DNA of 64,000 nucleotides from a bacterium UBP1_UBA4783 (GTDB taxonomy: Bacteria; Krumholzibacteriota; Krumholzibacteriia; Krumholzibacteriales; Krumholzibacteriaceae), in contig DHHB01000007.1 in assembly GCA_002403075.1 (NCBI GenBank), positions 2,201 to 66,200 on the forward strand, read 5' to 3'. The notes beneath the pieces are model-generated. The model searched no databases, was not told the DNA's origin, and saw only the letters and a list, made by a program, of their open reading frames with translations. Below, one piece after another: positions 44,913-52,596 of the stretch. The translations under genes and the position numbers were made by a program. Positions within the stretch are counted from its first letter, which is position 1, and each line of letters begins with the position of its first letter.

Positions 44913-46049
44913 TCAACCCGATCGCGCCGGGGCGGCTCCAGCGCCGTGGCCGCAATCTTGGACCTCGTTGTCGAATACATCTATCCGTGTAGACTCCGAT
45001 CCGTCCGGGCAGCCGCCGTACGGGTTTGATTGCGGTCTGAGATCCTTGAACATGCGGGGCTTTCGGCAGTCCCAGCTTCCCAGCGCGAGGTTGTGGTGCA
45101 ATCTGTTCCCGACCGACGGGCATTCCGCGAAGGCGCCGCCGGGGGTGCAGAGAGGGTGCCGGTACCACATCGAACAGAACGCGTTCCATCCGGTTCTGAC
45201 CGATCGATTGTGGTGGATTTCGTTATCGTTCGATTCATCCCGTATTCTGACCCCGTCCCCCTTGATGTTTTCGAACGTGCAACTCCGCACGACGTTGCCG
45301 CTGCTGTGGTGCGCCATATAAACGCATACGATCGCGAGAGCTTCCGTCGAGCCGTTTCCTTCCTCCGAGGACCGGTACGGCCGGTCGTTCGCGTTTCCGC
45401 AATTTGAAAAAGCGCACCGCTCGATGACGTTGTTTCTGGAGTTCACGAGATCCAACACGCCGTAGCACATCCCTTTTTCGGGATTATTCTGGTTTCCGAT
45501 ATCGTGAAAGACGCAATCCTCGACGCTGTTGTTCGCGTTGTATCGACCGGCTTCTTTTTCGTCGCCGACGAGCCATATGGCCCCCCTCGCGTAGTCTCCG
45601 ATCGACAATCTCCTGAAGTGCAGGTTGGTCGCCCCGGAGGAAGCGTTTTCGAATGTGAAGAATACCGCGTCCGTCTCGCGGCCGGTGAAACACGCGAAAA
45701 CGCTGTCCGGATACGGCTCGAAGAATACGTTCGCGCCGCGGCTGCAGTACTCCCAGCGCACGGTCTGGTTTTCGTACGGGCCGATATCGCTCCGTATCTT
45801 GACCGTTACGTCGGCTCGCGGCAGAACGGTCGAGAGCAGGGCATGCACTCCTTGCAGGGATCGGAGAGGAGCATCCATCGTTCCCGGGTTGCCGTCGTCG
45901 CCCGCGGGGGACATATGCACACAATAGACCGAAGACGCGGCCGCGGTGTCTCCAGAAGCGGACGGGGCGGCTCCATTGCGGCGAGGTTCGCTCCCGCCGC
46001 ACCCCGTGAACGCGCAGGCGATGAGGATAACGCACAATCTCATGTTCAT
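44913..46049 (-). CDS. Beta-helix lipoprotein, second paralogue
   Basis: A 378-residue lipoprotein (signal LCVILIACAFTGC). It has the same plan as the protein at 38270-39577: the opening HMSPAGDDGNPG module, VKIRSDIGPYENQTVRWEY against VKVRSDAGVYLNQSVLWTY, then parallel beta-helix coils (NNSVEDCVFHDIGN, NSRNNVIERCAFSN, SGNVVRSCTFENI, NEIHHNRSV). Cysteines are frequent, and some coil turns contain Cys. The ATG at 46049 overlaps the stop of the upstream glycosyltransferase gene (ATGA) and lacks its own ribosome site, so translation depends on that gene. Likely an outer-membrane-anchored glycan binder or lyase-like protein. Confidence 0.78.
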   Translation of the reverse strand: MNMRLCVILIACAFTGCGGSEPRRNGAAPSASGDTAAASSVYCVHMSPAGDDGNPGTMDAPLRSLQGVHALLSTVLPRADVTVKIRSDIGPYENQTVRWEYCSRGANVFFEPYPDSVFACFTGRETDAVFFTFENASSGATNLHFRRLSIGDYARGAIWLVGDEKEAGRYNANNSVEDCVFHDIGNQNNPEKGMCYGVLDLVNSRNNVIERCAFSNCGNANDRPYRSSEEGNGSTEALAIVCVYMAHHSSGNVVRSCTFENIKGDGVRIRDESNDNEIHHNRSVRTGWNAFCSMWYRHPLCTPGGAFAECPSVGNRLHHNLALGSWDCRKPRMFKDLRPQSNPYGGCPDGSESTRIDVFDNEVQDCGHGAGAAPARSG

Positions 46050-47191
46050 GGTCGGCACGTGCTGGAGCGGCGCCCTCGCCGCCGGCGCGAGGCGGCGGCC
46101 GCCACGGCCGGAACGAGCATCCTCCCGACGACCTCCTCCTCCGAGAAGGAACGCACGAACTCCGAAGCCTTCCGGCACATGGTCTCGTACCGTCCGGGGG
46201 CGGCGCGAAGCGCGTCGAGCGCTCCGATAATCTCGGACGGCGAATGAACGGAAACGAGCAGTCCCGTCTCTCCGTCGATGACGATTTCGGGGATCGACCG
46301 CCAGCGCGTCGCGACGACGGGGATCCCCGCCGCGTACGCCTCGAGAATGACCGCCGGATACCCCTCGCTCGGATGGAAGGTCGGCAAAAGGAGCACGTCG
46401 TATTCGCGGGCCGCCCGGATCACGCTCCCCGGCTCCACGACGCCCCGGTATCGAAGGTTCGGGTGCCCCGAGATCGCTTCGTGGAAGGCCCGCCGGTCGC
46501 GCTCGGCGAAGGGACCGTAGAAGTCGCACGAGAAGGCCTCGCGGGCGCCGATCGCCTCGACGATCTCGAATATCCCCTTCTCGCGCTTCATCTGCCCGAA
46601 GAAGACGCATTTCCCGGAGAAGCGCCGGCCGGGGCTCGCCGCGGCGGCGACGCCGGAGGGGATATAGTTCGGCAGAAGCGCCACCCGGCCGGCGGGCAGG
46701 CCGGCGCCGGCGACGAGCTCGCGCTCGAGCGCCTTCGTCTCGGCGAACACGCAGTCGACCCCGCGCAGCAGCTCGACCGCAAAGCGCCGCCACGGAGAGG
46801 AGAGTCGCGCGAGTCGCTCGGCGAGATACCCCCCGAATACCTTGACGAAGAGCGGCCGCCGCGCGACCCGGCAGCACAGCATGATCCCGAGCCCGGCCGT
46901 GACGACGAAGCGGTTGTTGCACCACAGCAGGACGACGTCGCTCCGGCGGAGCTTCGAGGCGACGAGCGCCACGATCCTCGCTCCCCGGAGCAGATCTCCC
47001 GGGCCGAGACGCTCGTCCGGCAGACGGACGCGGTCGCCGGCGGAGGTGTCGACGCGATCGAGGACGATCCCGCCCTCGCTCCAGAAGCGGCTCCGGGACA
47101 GGTTGGCGGTGAGAACGGTGTCTCCTCCGACGGGCGGCGGAAAGGGGCCGATGAGAAGGGCGCGCGTATGGGCCGTGTGCTCGTTCGACAT
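46046..47191 (-). CDS. GT4-family glycosyltransferase
   Basis: A 381-residue GT-B glycosyltransferase. It has the N-terminal GPFPPPVGGDTVLTANL loop, a hydrophobic membrane-associating helix around 95-115, and the C-terminal donor-binding region VFFGQMKREKGIFE, then PTFHPSEGYPAVILEAYAAG and IPVVATRWRSIPEIV, including the E-x7-E-type motif of GT4 enzymes. It would transfer a nucleotide-activated sugar in glycan or exopolysaccharide assembly. It is translationally coupled to the downstream beta-helix lipoprotein, which suggests a shared glycan. No ribosome site is evident before ATG 47191. Confidence 0.88.
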   Translation of the reverse strand: MSNEHTAHTRALLIGPFPPPVGGDTVLTANLSRSRFWSEGGIVLDRVDTSAGDRVRLPDERLGPGDLLRGARIVALVASKLRRSDVVLLWCNNRFVVTAGLGIMLCCRVARRPLFVKVFGGYLAERLARLSSPWRRFAVELLRGVDCVFAETKALERELVAGAGLPAGRVALLPNYIPSGVAAAASPGRRFSGKCVFFGQMKREKGIFEIVEAIGAREAFSCDFYGPFAERDRRAFHEAISGHPNLRYRGVVEPGSVIRAAREYDVLLLPTFHPSEGYPAVILEAYAAGIPVVATRWRSIPEIVIDGETGLLVSVHSPSEIIGALDALRAAPGRYETMCRKASEFVRSFSEEEVVGRMLVPAVAAAASRRRRGRRSSTCRP

Positions 47192-47262
47192 CGATTCATG
47201 ATATTGACATATCCGCGGCTGCGGTTCTACAAGTATAACGTCTGTTTCGCGCCGCGATTATG

Positions 47263-47296
47263 AAAAGAGCCGGATGCCCGTCGGACATCCGGCTCT
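47263..47296 (-). terminator. Rho-independent terminator of copy A
   Basis: An 11-bp stem (47266-47276 with 47286-47296), a 9-base loop, and on the minus strand a T run at 47266-47263. A similar hairpin follows copy B, so it belongs to the duplicated unit. Confidence 0.75.
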
Positions 47297-47324
47297 CGCT
47301 ATGCGGGAAACGTTTCGCTCGAGA

Positions 47325-47885
47325 TTAGAACAGGGACTTTATCGCGCCCCAGCTCGATTCCTCGGTGGCGATCATTTCCGGGCAGATGATCGACGTCAAA
47401 CCGATCACCTCGATGAGGTTCATGTCGGGATAGCACGACTGACGCGGCAAAGCGGCGCCGCTGCGCGGATCGGCGACGATTCTGAGCGGTGCGTTGACCG
47501 TCATGCCGCCGTACCAGAGGCATGCGCCCTCCGGAAGGGTCATGAGCTGCACCGTCGCAAGCAGGTTATAGCCGGGATCGAAGCCGTTGAGCGGCGGGAA
47601 GTACGTCGCGGCGAGACCGTTGATCGGGTCGCCGAGCGTGAGCGAGCCCTCGGGCACCGACCAGCCGGTCATGACGACGCCCGCGGGAAGCTGAACCGCG
47701 AACTCGATTCCGGAGGTGAAGCAGTTGAGCGCATGTCCGTAGATGTAAGCCGTCATCGGCTCGAACGGCTGCGGCGAGTAGTACATCTGATTCGGCGTGT
47801 AGGTGAAGTATGCGCCGATCGTCGGGGCGCCGACCACGAAGGCGGGAACGAGAAGAAGCAACGCTGCGATGACAAATGGACGCAT
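47325..47885 (-). CDS. Small secreted protein, copy A of a tandem pair
   Basis: A 186-residue protein with a signal peptide (MRPFVIAALLLLVPAFVVGA). The body is a compact beta-rich domain: GAYFTYTPNQMYYSPQPFEP, then CFTSGIEFAVQLPAG, VPEGSLTLGDP, and a Cys-Tyr-containing end with PRQSCYPDMNL. The layout of alternating strands and the 'amphipathic edge' around residues 50-75 resembles cohesin-like or Ig-like domains, but no family can be assigned. GGAG lies just upstream of ATG 47885. The sibling gene 350 bases upstream is nearly identical in the central 100 residues; the ends differ. Confidence 0.82.
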   Translation of the reverse strand: MRPFVIAALLLLVPAFVVGAPTIGAYFTYTPNQMYYSPQPFEPMTAYIYGHALNCFTSGIEFAVQLPAGVVMTGWSVPEGSLTLGDPINGLAATYFPPLNGFDPGYNLLATVQLMTLPEGACLWYGGMTVNAPLRIVADPRSGAALPRQSCYPDMNLIEVIGLTSIICPEMIATEESSWGAIKSLF

Positions 47886-47973
47886 GACCTGCTCCTTTCA
47901 AACGAGACTCATGCTGCCGGGCTGATTGACAAATCCAAAAGCTGCAAAAGCCGATGCAAGAAGTCGAGTCTTG
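47886..47973 (-). promoter_or_regulatory. Conserved 5' leader with hairpin, copy A
   Basis: These 88 bases before the start codon are conserved in copy B (48793-48878). The 5' end folds into a hairpin at 47973-47957 with a 5-bp stem (plus-strand CAAGA with TCTTG) and a 7-base loop. The fifth stem pair differs from copy B but still pairs. Confidence 0.5.
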
Positions 47974-48069
47974 TATCTCTTATCTCTTCCCTCGCTCACC
48001 TCCTCTTTGACAATCGCGACCTGTTTCAAAAATATGCTCAACTCAGGCTGACAAATCGGCCTTAGGTCC

Positions 48070-48098
48070 AGTATACCACAGATCGAAACGCAGTTAAA
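48070..48098 (-). promoter_or_regulatory. Promoter of copy A
   Basis: On the minus strand TTTAAC (48098-48093), 17 bases, TATACT (48075-48070). The predicted start near 48063 gives a leader of about 175 bases. Confidence 0.5.
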
Positions 48099-48164
48099 GG
48101 GAATTCTCCCTCACTATTTCCCCTCGGCGTGCGGCCCCCTCCCCCGACACGGACACCACCCCAC

Positions 48165-48204
48165 GAAAAAGGAGCCGGATACCCGATCGGGCATCCGGCT
48201 CCTT
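48165..48204 (-). terminator. Rho-independent terminator of copy B
   Basis: A 12-bp stem (48169-48180 with 48193-48204) enclosing a 10-base self-complementary block, with five T on the minus strand at its end. It is the counterpart of the copy A terminator. Confidence 0.8.
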
Positions 48205-48231
48205 GCTAGCGATAAACGACCCCGCGAAGCG

Positions 48232-48792
48232 TCAGTACAGAGACTTGATCGCTCCCCAGCTCGTTTCTTCAGTGGCAATCTGGCACGGACAGATCGCAGA
48301 GGTGAGCCCCACGACGTCGACGAGGTACATCTCGGGGTAGCACGACTGCCGTGGCATCGCGGCGCCGCTGCGCGGGTCGGCGACGATCCGAAGCGGAGCG
48401 TCGATCAAGGTGCCGCCGAACCAGCAGCATGCGCCCTCCGGAAGGGTCATGAGCTGTACCGTCGCAAGCAGGTTATACCCCGGCTCGAAGCCGTTGAGCG
48501 GCGGGAAGTACGTCGCGGCGAGACCGCCGATCGGATCGCCGAGCGTAAGCGATCCCTCGGGCACCGACCAGCCGGTCATGACGATGCCGGGGGGAAGCTG
48601 AACCGCGAACTCGATTCCGGAGGTGAAGCAGTTGAGCGCATGTCCGTAGATGTAAGCCGTCATCGGCTCGAACGGCTGCGGCGAGTAGTACATCTGATTG
48701 GGCGTGTAGGTGAAGTACGCGCCGATCGTCTGTCCGCCGAAAAGAACGGCCGGAACGAGAAGAAGCAGGGCTGCGATAGCGATGGAACGCAT
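48232..48792 (-). CDS. Small secreted protein, copy B of a tandem pair
   Basis: A 186-residue protein with a signal peptide (MRSIAIAALLLLVPAVLFGG), almost identical to copy A from residue 24 to 120. Differences cluster in the signal peptide, in the Cys content (CCWFGG against CLWYGG; ICPCQIA against ICPEMIA) and near the end. The extra cysteines could change disulfide pairing. It has its own promoter, leader and terminator. The next gene upstream faces the other way across an AT-rich region. Function unknown. Confidence 0.82.
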   Translation of the reverse strand: MRSIAIAALLLLVPAVLFGGQTIGAYFTYTPNQMYYSPQPFEPMTAYIYGHALNCFTSGIEFAVQLPPGIVMTGWSVPEGSLTLGDPIGGLAATYFPPLNGFEPGYNLLATVQLMTLPEGACCWFGGTLIDAPLRIVADPRSGAAMPRQSCYPEMYLVDVVGLTSAICPCQIATEETSWGAIKSLY

Positions 48793-48878
48793 GATTCACT
48801 CCTTTCCAACGGGACTCGAGCTGCCGAGCTGATTGACAAATCAAAAGCTGCAACGCTGATGCAAGGGGACGAGCCTTG
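48793..48878 (-). promoter_or_regulatory. Conserved 5' leader with hairpin, copy B
   Basis: The 86 bases before the start codon match the copy A leader. The hairpin at 48878-48862 has plus-strand CAAGG paired with CCTTG. Relative to copy A one pair changed from A-T to G-C on both sides, which supports a real RNA stem. Confidence 0.5.
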
Positions 48879-48922
48879 TACCGATAGCCTTTATTTTCAC
48901 CTCCTGTAGGATTTGCACCCCA

Positions 48923-48951
48923 TTAATACATTGATAAAGAGAGCCGATAAA
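48923..48951 (-). promoter_or_regulatory. Possible promoter of copy B
   Basis: On the minus strand TTTATC (48951-48946), 17 bases, TATTAA (48928-48923). The layout is like copy A's promoter but the -10 box is weaker. Confidence 0.35.
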
Positions 48952-49097
48952 AACTCACTCGCGATCATTGTATCACAAGCGGAAAATTATTTCAATTACA
49001 TTGTTGCATTATGTTTATTTTTAAGCGATTGCGTCGATTTCATCCATTTTAAAAGAATGCTCCGAAAAACCCGCTTAACTACCTAGTTTCTGCTCGC

Positions 49098-49148
49098 ATC
49101 GGATCGCGACGCATGGGAAGGCTCCGGTATGCGATTATCGGATCGCGA
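49098..49148. repeat. 12-bp direct repeat, candidate activator-binding sites
   Basis: ATCGGATCGCGA occurs exactly at 49098-49109 and 49137-49148, start points 39 bases apart. The pair lies about 100-150 bases upstream of the sigma-54 promoter, where enhancer-binding proteins normally bind. PrsR is the obvious candidate. Confidence 0.5.
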
Positions 49149-49248
49149 GTGTCGAGTTTTATTACACATTCGATTTCGGGGAATATTCCGCGCCGCTTCA
49201 ATATTTATAACGATATGCTAATTAACCGGTTACGCATGAGCCGGTGAA

Positions 49249-49264
49249 GGGCATGCCGCTTGCA
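49249..49264 (+). promoter_or_regulatory. Sigma-54 promoter of the PEP-CTERM protein gene
   Basis: GGGCATGCCGCTTGCA has the -24 GG (49250-49251) and -12 GC (49262-49263) dinucleotides exactly ten bases apart and matches TGGCACG-N4-TTGCA at most positions. The predicted start near 49275 gives a leader of about 58 bases before ATG 49334. Confidence 0.75.
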
Positions 49265-49333
49265 ATATTGTCCCGCAGAAAGGCAATTTGAATGATAGGC
49301 ATAACGAAAACCGACGCCAAGAAGGAGAATGCA

Positions 49334-50041
49334 ATGAAACGCTTTATCATTTTTACAGTTACGATGGCGGCCGCGATCGGTTTCGCCGCCGCCGCGATGG
49401 CGGTGCCGAGACTCCAGACCTATATAGTGGGATCGAACTACCATAACTTCTACCAGCAGGAGTTCGACTCCTGGATCACCAACAGCTCGAACTTCGACCT
49501 CAAGGTCGTCGGGTACTGGAACCCGGCGGGATCCGGAAGCGGCGGGATGTTGAGCGCGAAGCAAGGACAATCGGGCTACGATTTCCTCGACACGTGGCTG
49601 ATGCTCACGACGCCCATGCATCAGAGCGGGACGGTCTACGTGAACGGCATTGAAATACTCGGATTCGAAACGTACGTGAACGCCGCCCCCGCCTCCATCA
49701 GCGCGAACCCGTCCCTTCACCAGCACATGCCGGCCGGTCTCGGCCGATACAACTTCCAGAGCCTCGGCCGGATCGACAACGACCAGATGAACGCCTATGA
49801 ATACAACCACGGCTGGATCGGAAACCCCGGCTGGGGCGACGAGATCCTGGTCAACATCGTGGTGAGCGGCTACAGCTGGGTGCACTTCGACGCCGTCGGC
49901 GTGGACTCGAGAGGCCGGACGTACGTGAACCCCTTCTCGCACGACGCGTCGTACTACGCGACCCCCGAGCCGGGAACGCTGAGCCTTCTCGGCCTCGGGC
50001 TCCTCGGCATGATCCCGGTTCTCAAGAGAAAGAAAGATTAG
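49334..50041 (+). CDS. PEP-CTERM protein, choice-of-anchor N-like
   Basis: A 235-residue exported protein. It has a signal peptide (MKRFIIFTVTMAAAIGFAAAAMA) and a C-terminal PEP-CTERM sorting signal: TPEPGTLSLLG, a hydrophobic stretch, then basic RKKD. Exosortases recognise this signal and detach the protein from the membrane. The body (LQTYIVGSNYHNFYQQ near the start, SSNFDLKVVGYW, GHGW-like YNHGWIGNPGWGDE) resembles the choice-of-anchor N family. ATG 49334 has GAAGGAGA upstream; an earlier ATG at 49292 would mask the signal peptide. It has its own sigma-54 promoter and terminator, so it is a single-gene unit and the only PEP-CTERM substrate visible. Confidence 0.9.
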   Translation: MKRFIIFTVTMAAAIGFAAAAMAVPRLQTYIVGSNYHNFYQQEFDSWITNSSNFDLKVVGYWNPAGSGSGGMLSAKQGQSGYDFLDTWLMLTTPMHQSGTVYVNGIEILGFETYVNAAPASISANPSLHQHMPAGLGRYNFQSLGRIDNDQMNAYEYNHGWIGNPGWGDEILVNIVVSGYSWVHFDAVGVDSRGRTYVNPFSHDASYYATPEPGTLSLLGLGLLGMIPVLKRKKD

Positions 50042-50069
50042 GCGCCTCCTTCTCGATGAGCCGGTTTTC

Positions 50070-50105
50070 GAGCGGGCACCTGCTGCGGTGCCCGCTCTTT
50101 TTTTT
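50070..50105 (+). terminator. Strong rho-independent terminator after the PEP-CTERM gene
   Basis: An 11-bp stem (50070-50080 with 50087-50097), a six-base loop and a run of eight T. It isolates the PEP-CTERM gene from the exosortase operon. Confidence 0.9.
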
Positions 50106-50230
50106 CTCGCGCGCGCCGGATCCGATGGCGCGATGCGCGCCCGCCGGGGCTGCGGCCCGGAACGGCTCCATTTTTCTTGTAGAAACGCTGCCGCCGGTAT
50201 AGAAATACGCGAAGCGAGGGAGGAACGCTC

Positions 50231-51106
50231 ATGAACGAAACGGCGGCGCGGAGCGAGCGGCGGACCGCGAGGCCGGGAGCCGCGGCGATCGCAGCCGCCG
50301 CGCTTCTCGTCGGCCTCTACCTCCCCGTGCTCGCCGCGCTCGCGAAGCAATGGATCGTCGATCCCAACTACCAGCACGGGATCGCCGTGCCGATCGTCTC
50401 GGCCTTTTTCGTCTGGCGCAGGCGCGGCGTTCTGCGCTCGACGGACGGCGGGGGCGGCGCCGCCGCGGGATGGGCGCTCGTCGCGTTCGCGTCCGCACTC
50501 CTCGTCGCGGGAACCGCCGCGGCGGAGCTGTTCACCGCCCGCGTCTCCCTGCCGCTCATGCTGATCGGCGTTCTGCTGATCTTCCGCGGCGCGGCGTTCG
50601 TCCGATCGCTCGCGTTTCCGCTCCTCTTTCTCTTCCTGATGATCCCCCTCCCCTATATCGTTTACTACAGGCTCACGTTCCCGATGCAGCTCATGAGCGC
50701 GAAGCTCGCCGCCGCGGTTCTTCAGAGCGCCGGCGTCGAAGTCATCCGCCGCGGCAACATCCTCGTCCTTCCCAACTACACCCTCGAGGTCGTCGCGGCG
50801 TGCAGCGGGCTGCGATCGCTCATGACGCTCGTCACGCTTTCCCTCGTGCTCTGCGCGGTATCGGGACTCGGGAACCGCAGGCGAGCGATCCTCGCGGCGT
50901 CGTCCGTTCCCATCGCGATCGCCGCCAATACGATTCGGCTCGCGTTGACGGCGATCGGGGCGCGCGTGGCCGGGCCGGCCTTCGCGGACGGCATCCTTCA
51001 CGAAATATCGGGGCTCATCGTTTTCGGAACCGGATTCGTCATGCTTCTCGCCGTCTGGGGGGTGCTCGCGTGGCAGCGCGGAAAAAAACCGCACACGGCG
51101 CGATAA
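50231..51106 (+). CDS. Exosortase (EpsH/XrtA family)
   Basis: A 291-residue inner-membrane protein with about eight hydrophobic segments. Exosortases are transpeptidase-like enzymes that process PEP-CTERM proteins. All three catalytic residues are visible: Cys191 in EVVAACSGLRSL, Arg236 in AANTIRLAL and His257 in ILHEISGLIVFGTGF. The start ATG 50231 has GGGAGGA at good spacing. It heads an operon with the EpsI-like gene, which overlaps it. The upstream region 50106-50230 holds a TATAGA box at 50198 but no clear -35. The exact exosortase subtype cannot be assigned. Confidence 0.95.
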   Translation: MNETAARSERRTARPGAAAIAAAALLVGLYLPVLAALAKQWIVDPNYQHGIAVPIVSAFFVWRRRGVLRSTDGGGGAAAGWALVAFASALLVAGTAAAELFTARVSLPLMLIGVLLIFRGAAFVRSLAFPLLFLFLMIPLPYIVYYRLTFPMQLMSAKLAAAVLQSAGVEVIRRGNILVLPNYTLEVVAACSGLRSLMTLVTLSLVLCAVSGLGNRRRAILAASSVPIAIAANTIRLALTAIGARVAGPAFADGILHEISGLIVFGTGFVMLLAVWGVLAWQRGKKPHTAR

Positions 51107-51738
51107 TCGTCCTCCTCGCCGCGCTCGTCGCGTACACGTACGCGATGCGCTATCGCCCGGCCGAGCAACCGGTCCCTCCGGCGCTCGACAGCATTCCCCG
51201 GGAGATCGCGGGGTACGCCTCGACGGAGGAGGCGATCGACGGGAACGCAACCGGTCTTCTCGGGGCCGACGCGACGATCTTCCGCGAATACCGCCGCGCC
51301 GGCGAGCCGACGATCTGGCTTTTCGTCGCCTACTTCGCCTCCCCTCAGGAAAACTCGCAGATTCACTCTCCGAGACACTGCTATCCCGGAGCGGGTTGGA
51401 ACATCCTCGCGGAGGGAACCTCGCTCTTCTCCGTCGGCGGAGCCCGGCGCGCCGCGCGCAATCTCGTCATCTCGAATGGCGCCGAGCGGCACATTGTTCT
51501 ATACTGGTTCGTCGCGGCGGACGGGGTCCTCGCCGACGAGTTCGCCCTCAAGTGGAGCCAGATGAAAAGCTCCCTTCTCGGGCGATCGCGCGCGACCTCG
51601 TTCGTTCGATTCTCGATGGAGGTCGGCGAGGGCGCGGACCTCGGAGGCGTCGAACGCTCGCTCGTCCGCTTCGCGGAGGAGCTCGCTCCGTTCGTCGAGG
51701 CGGCGCCGAAACCCGGCGCCGCCCCGGGCGCCGGGTGA
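51070..51738 (+). CDS. epsI: EpsI-like protein (exosortase partner)
   Basis: A 222-residue protein with one N-terminal membrane segment (AIIVLLAALVAYTYAM) and the EpsI domain: IPREIAGYASTEE at the start, then QENSQIHSPRHCYPGAGW with a conserved His-Cys pair, and RHIVLYWFV. In many exosortase systems this domain is fused to or encoded beside the exosortase and has an auxiliary role. The best start is GTG 51070, 37 bases inside the exosortase gene, with GGGGGG upstream; no later start keeps the anchor. Confidence 0.85.
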   Translation: MAARKKTAHGAIIVLLAALVAYTYAMRYRPAEQPVPPALDSIPREIAGYASTEEAIDGNATGLLGADATIFREYRRAGEPTIWLFVAYFASPQENSQIHSPRHCYPGAGWNILAEGTSLFSVGGARRAARNLVISNGAERHIVLYWFVAADGVLADEFALKWSQMKSSLLGRSRATSFVRFSMEVGEGADLGGVERSLVRFAEELAPFVEAAPKPGAAPGAG

Positions 51739-51771
51739 TCCCCGGCGACGGCACGCGGAAGAAAGGGCCCC

Positions 51772-52596
51772 GTGAACCGAATCTTGACGATTATCAAGGC
51801 GTTCGGCGCCGCCATACGCCACCTTCGGAACGGCCGGCTCGCCGTGCCGCTCGCTCTCTATTTCCTCCTCAAGCTCGGAATTATCCTCGCGTACGCCTTC
51901 GGTCCGGCCGGGGCGACCGCGGCCGTCTGGAGGATCTTCCGGCCCGGGCAGGGCGGCGAGGCTCTCTCGCATTACCCCGACCGGCTCATCGTCATGCCGA
52001 TCATGCTCGGCAGGCTCGACATTCCGCTCGAGGTCCTCGTCCTCTCCTTCGCGCAGGGGATCACCGTGGTCCTCGTCGCGCTCGCCGCGCGCCGCGAACG
52101 GGTCTCCTTCGCCGCCGCCGCGGCGCGGACGCGGTACGTACACCTGGCCGTCGCGGCGGCGGTCGTGTCGGCCGCCATGTTCGTCGTTTTCCGGTATCCG
52201 CTGTCCCTGCTCGACCGGCTCGCAGGCGTCCCCCGCGCGTGGGAGCTCGCGCTCGGCGTCTCCGCCGGCATCGTCGTTCAGGCCCTCTTCATCTACGCCG
52301 TTCCGTTCATCGTGCTCGATGGGCGCTCGTCGATCGACGCGCTCAGACGAAGCGTCGCGTTCGCGGCGCGGCATCCGGTCGAATCCCTCGCGCTCGTCGC
52401 CCTGCCGTTCGCCTTGACCGTTCCGACGCTGCTTCTGACCCTCAACCCTCAGGCGGTTGCCTTCCAGCTCTCGCCCGAGTTTCTCGTGCAGGTGCAGATC
52501 GCGGGGGAGTTCGTGGAATTCGCGACGGGGTACCTCCTCGTCGGCGGGCTCACGCTCTACCTTCTCGACGCGCGCTCGAGAGAGGAGAAACGATGA
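51772..52596 (+). CDS. Polytopic membrane protein of the exosortase operon, unknown
   Basis: A 274-residue protein with about five or six hydrophobic segments (near 25-45, 85-100, 120-140, 160-185, 215-240, 255-270). No motif is recognised; the polar tail is short and basic. The start GTG 51772 has AAAGG upstream and the stop overlaps the TPR lipoprotein start (ATGA). Its place between EpsI and a TPR lipoprotein suggests a role in export or anchoring of PEP-CTERM proteins, but this is position only. Confidence 0.6.
   Translation: MNRILTIIKAFGAAIRHLRNGRLAVPLALYFLLKLGIILAYAFGPAGATAAVWRIFRPGQGGEALSHYPDRLIVMPIMLGRLDIPLEVLVLSFAQGITVVLVALAARRERVSFAAAAARTRYVHLAVAAAVVSAAMFVVFRYPLSLLDRLAGVPRAWELALGVSAGIVVQALFIYAVPFIVLDGRSSIDALRRSVAFAARHPVESLALVALPFALTVPTLLLTLNPQAVAFQLSPEFLVQVQIAGEFVEFATGYLLVGGLTLYLLDARSREEKR

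Larger units (their letters stand above)
47263..48951 (-). repeat. Tandem duplication: small secreted protein gene with promoter, leader and terminator
   Basis: Two units on the minus strand, about 47263-48098 and 48165-48951, each hold a promoter, a leader with a conserved 86-88-base 3' part, a 186-codon gene and a hairpin terminator. The proteins are the same length and nearly identical over residues 20-120. The repeat is old enough for third-codon and leader differences. Confidence 0.85.
48911..49333. other. AT-rich intergenic region upstream of the PEP-CTERM gene
   Basis: No gene is visible. The 60 bases from 48961 are only about 28% GC in a genome segment of about 65%. The region holds the copy B promoter, a 12-bp direct repeat and the sigma-54 promoter described separately. 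Confidence 0.7.

Noticed and set aside
47886..48000. A 33-codon frame (GTG about 47988) in the copy A leader that looks like a small peptide gene.
   Set aside because: The matching region of copy B has a different frame and early stop, so conservation is at RNA level and not as a peptide.
47263..48951. CRISPR or mobile repeat interpretation of the repeated segment.
   Set aside because: There are only two copies, each a whole gene unit with promoter and terminator; no target-site repeats or transposase.
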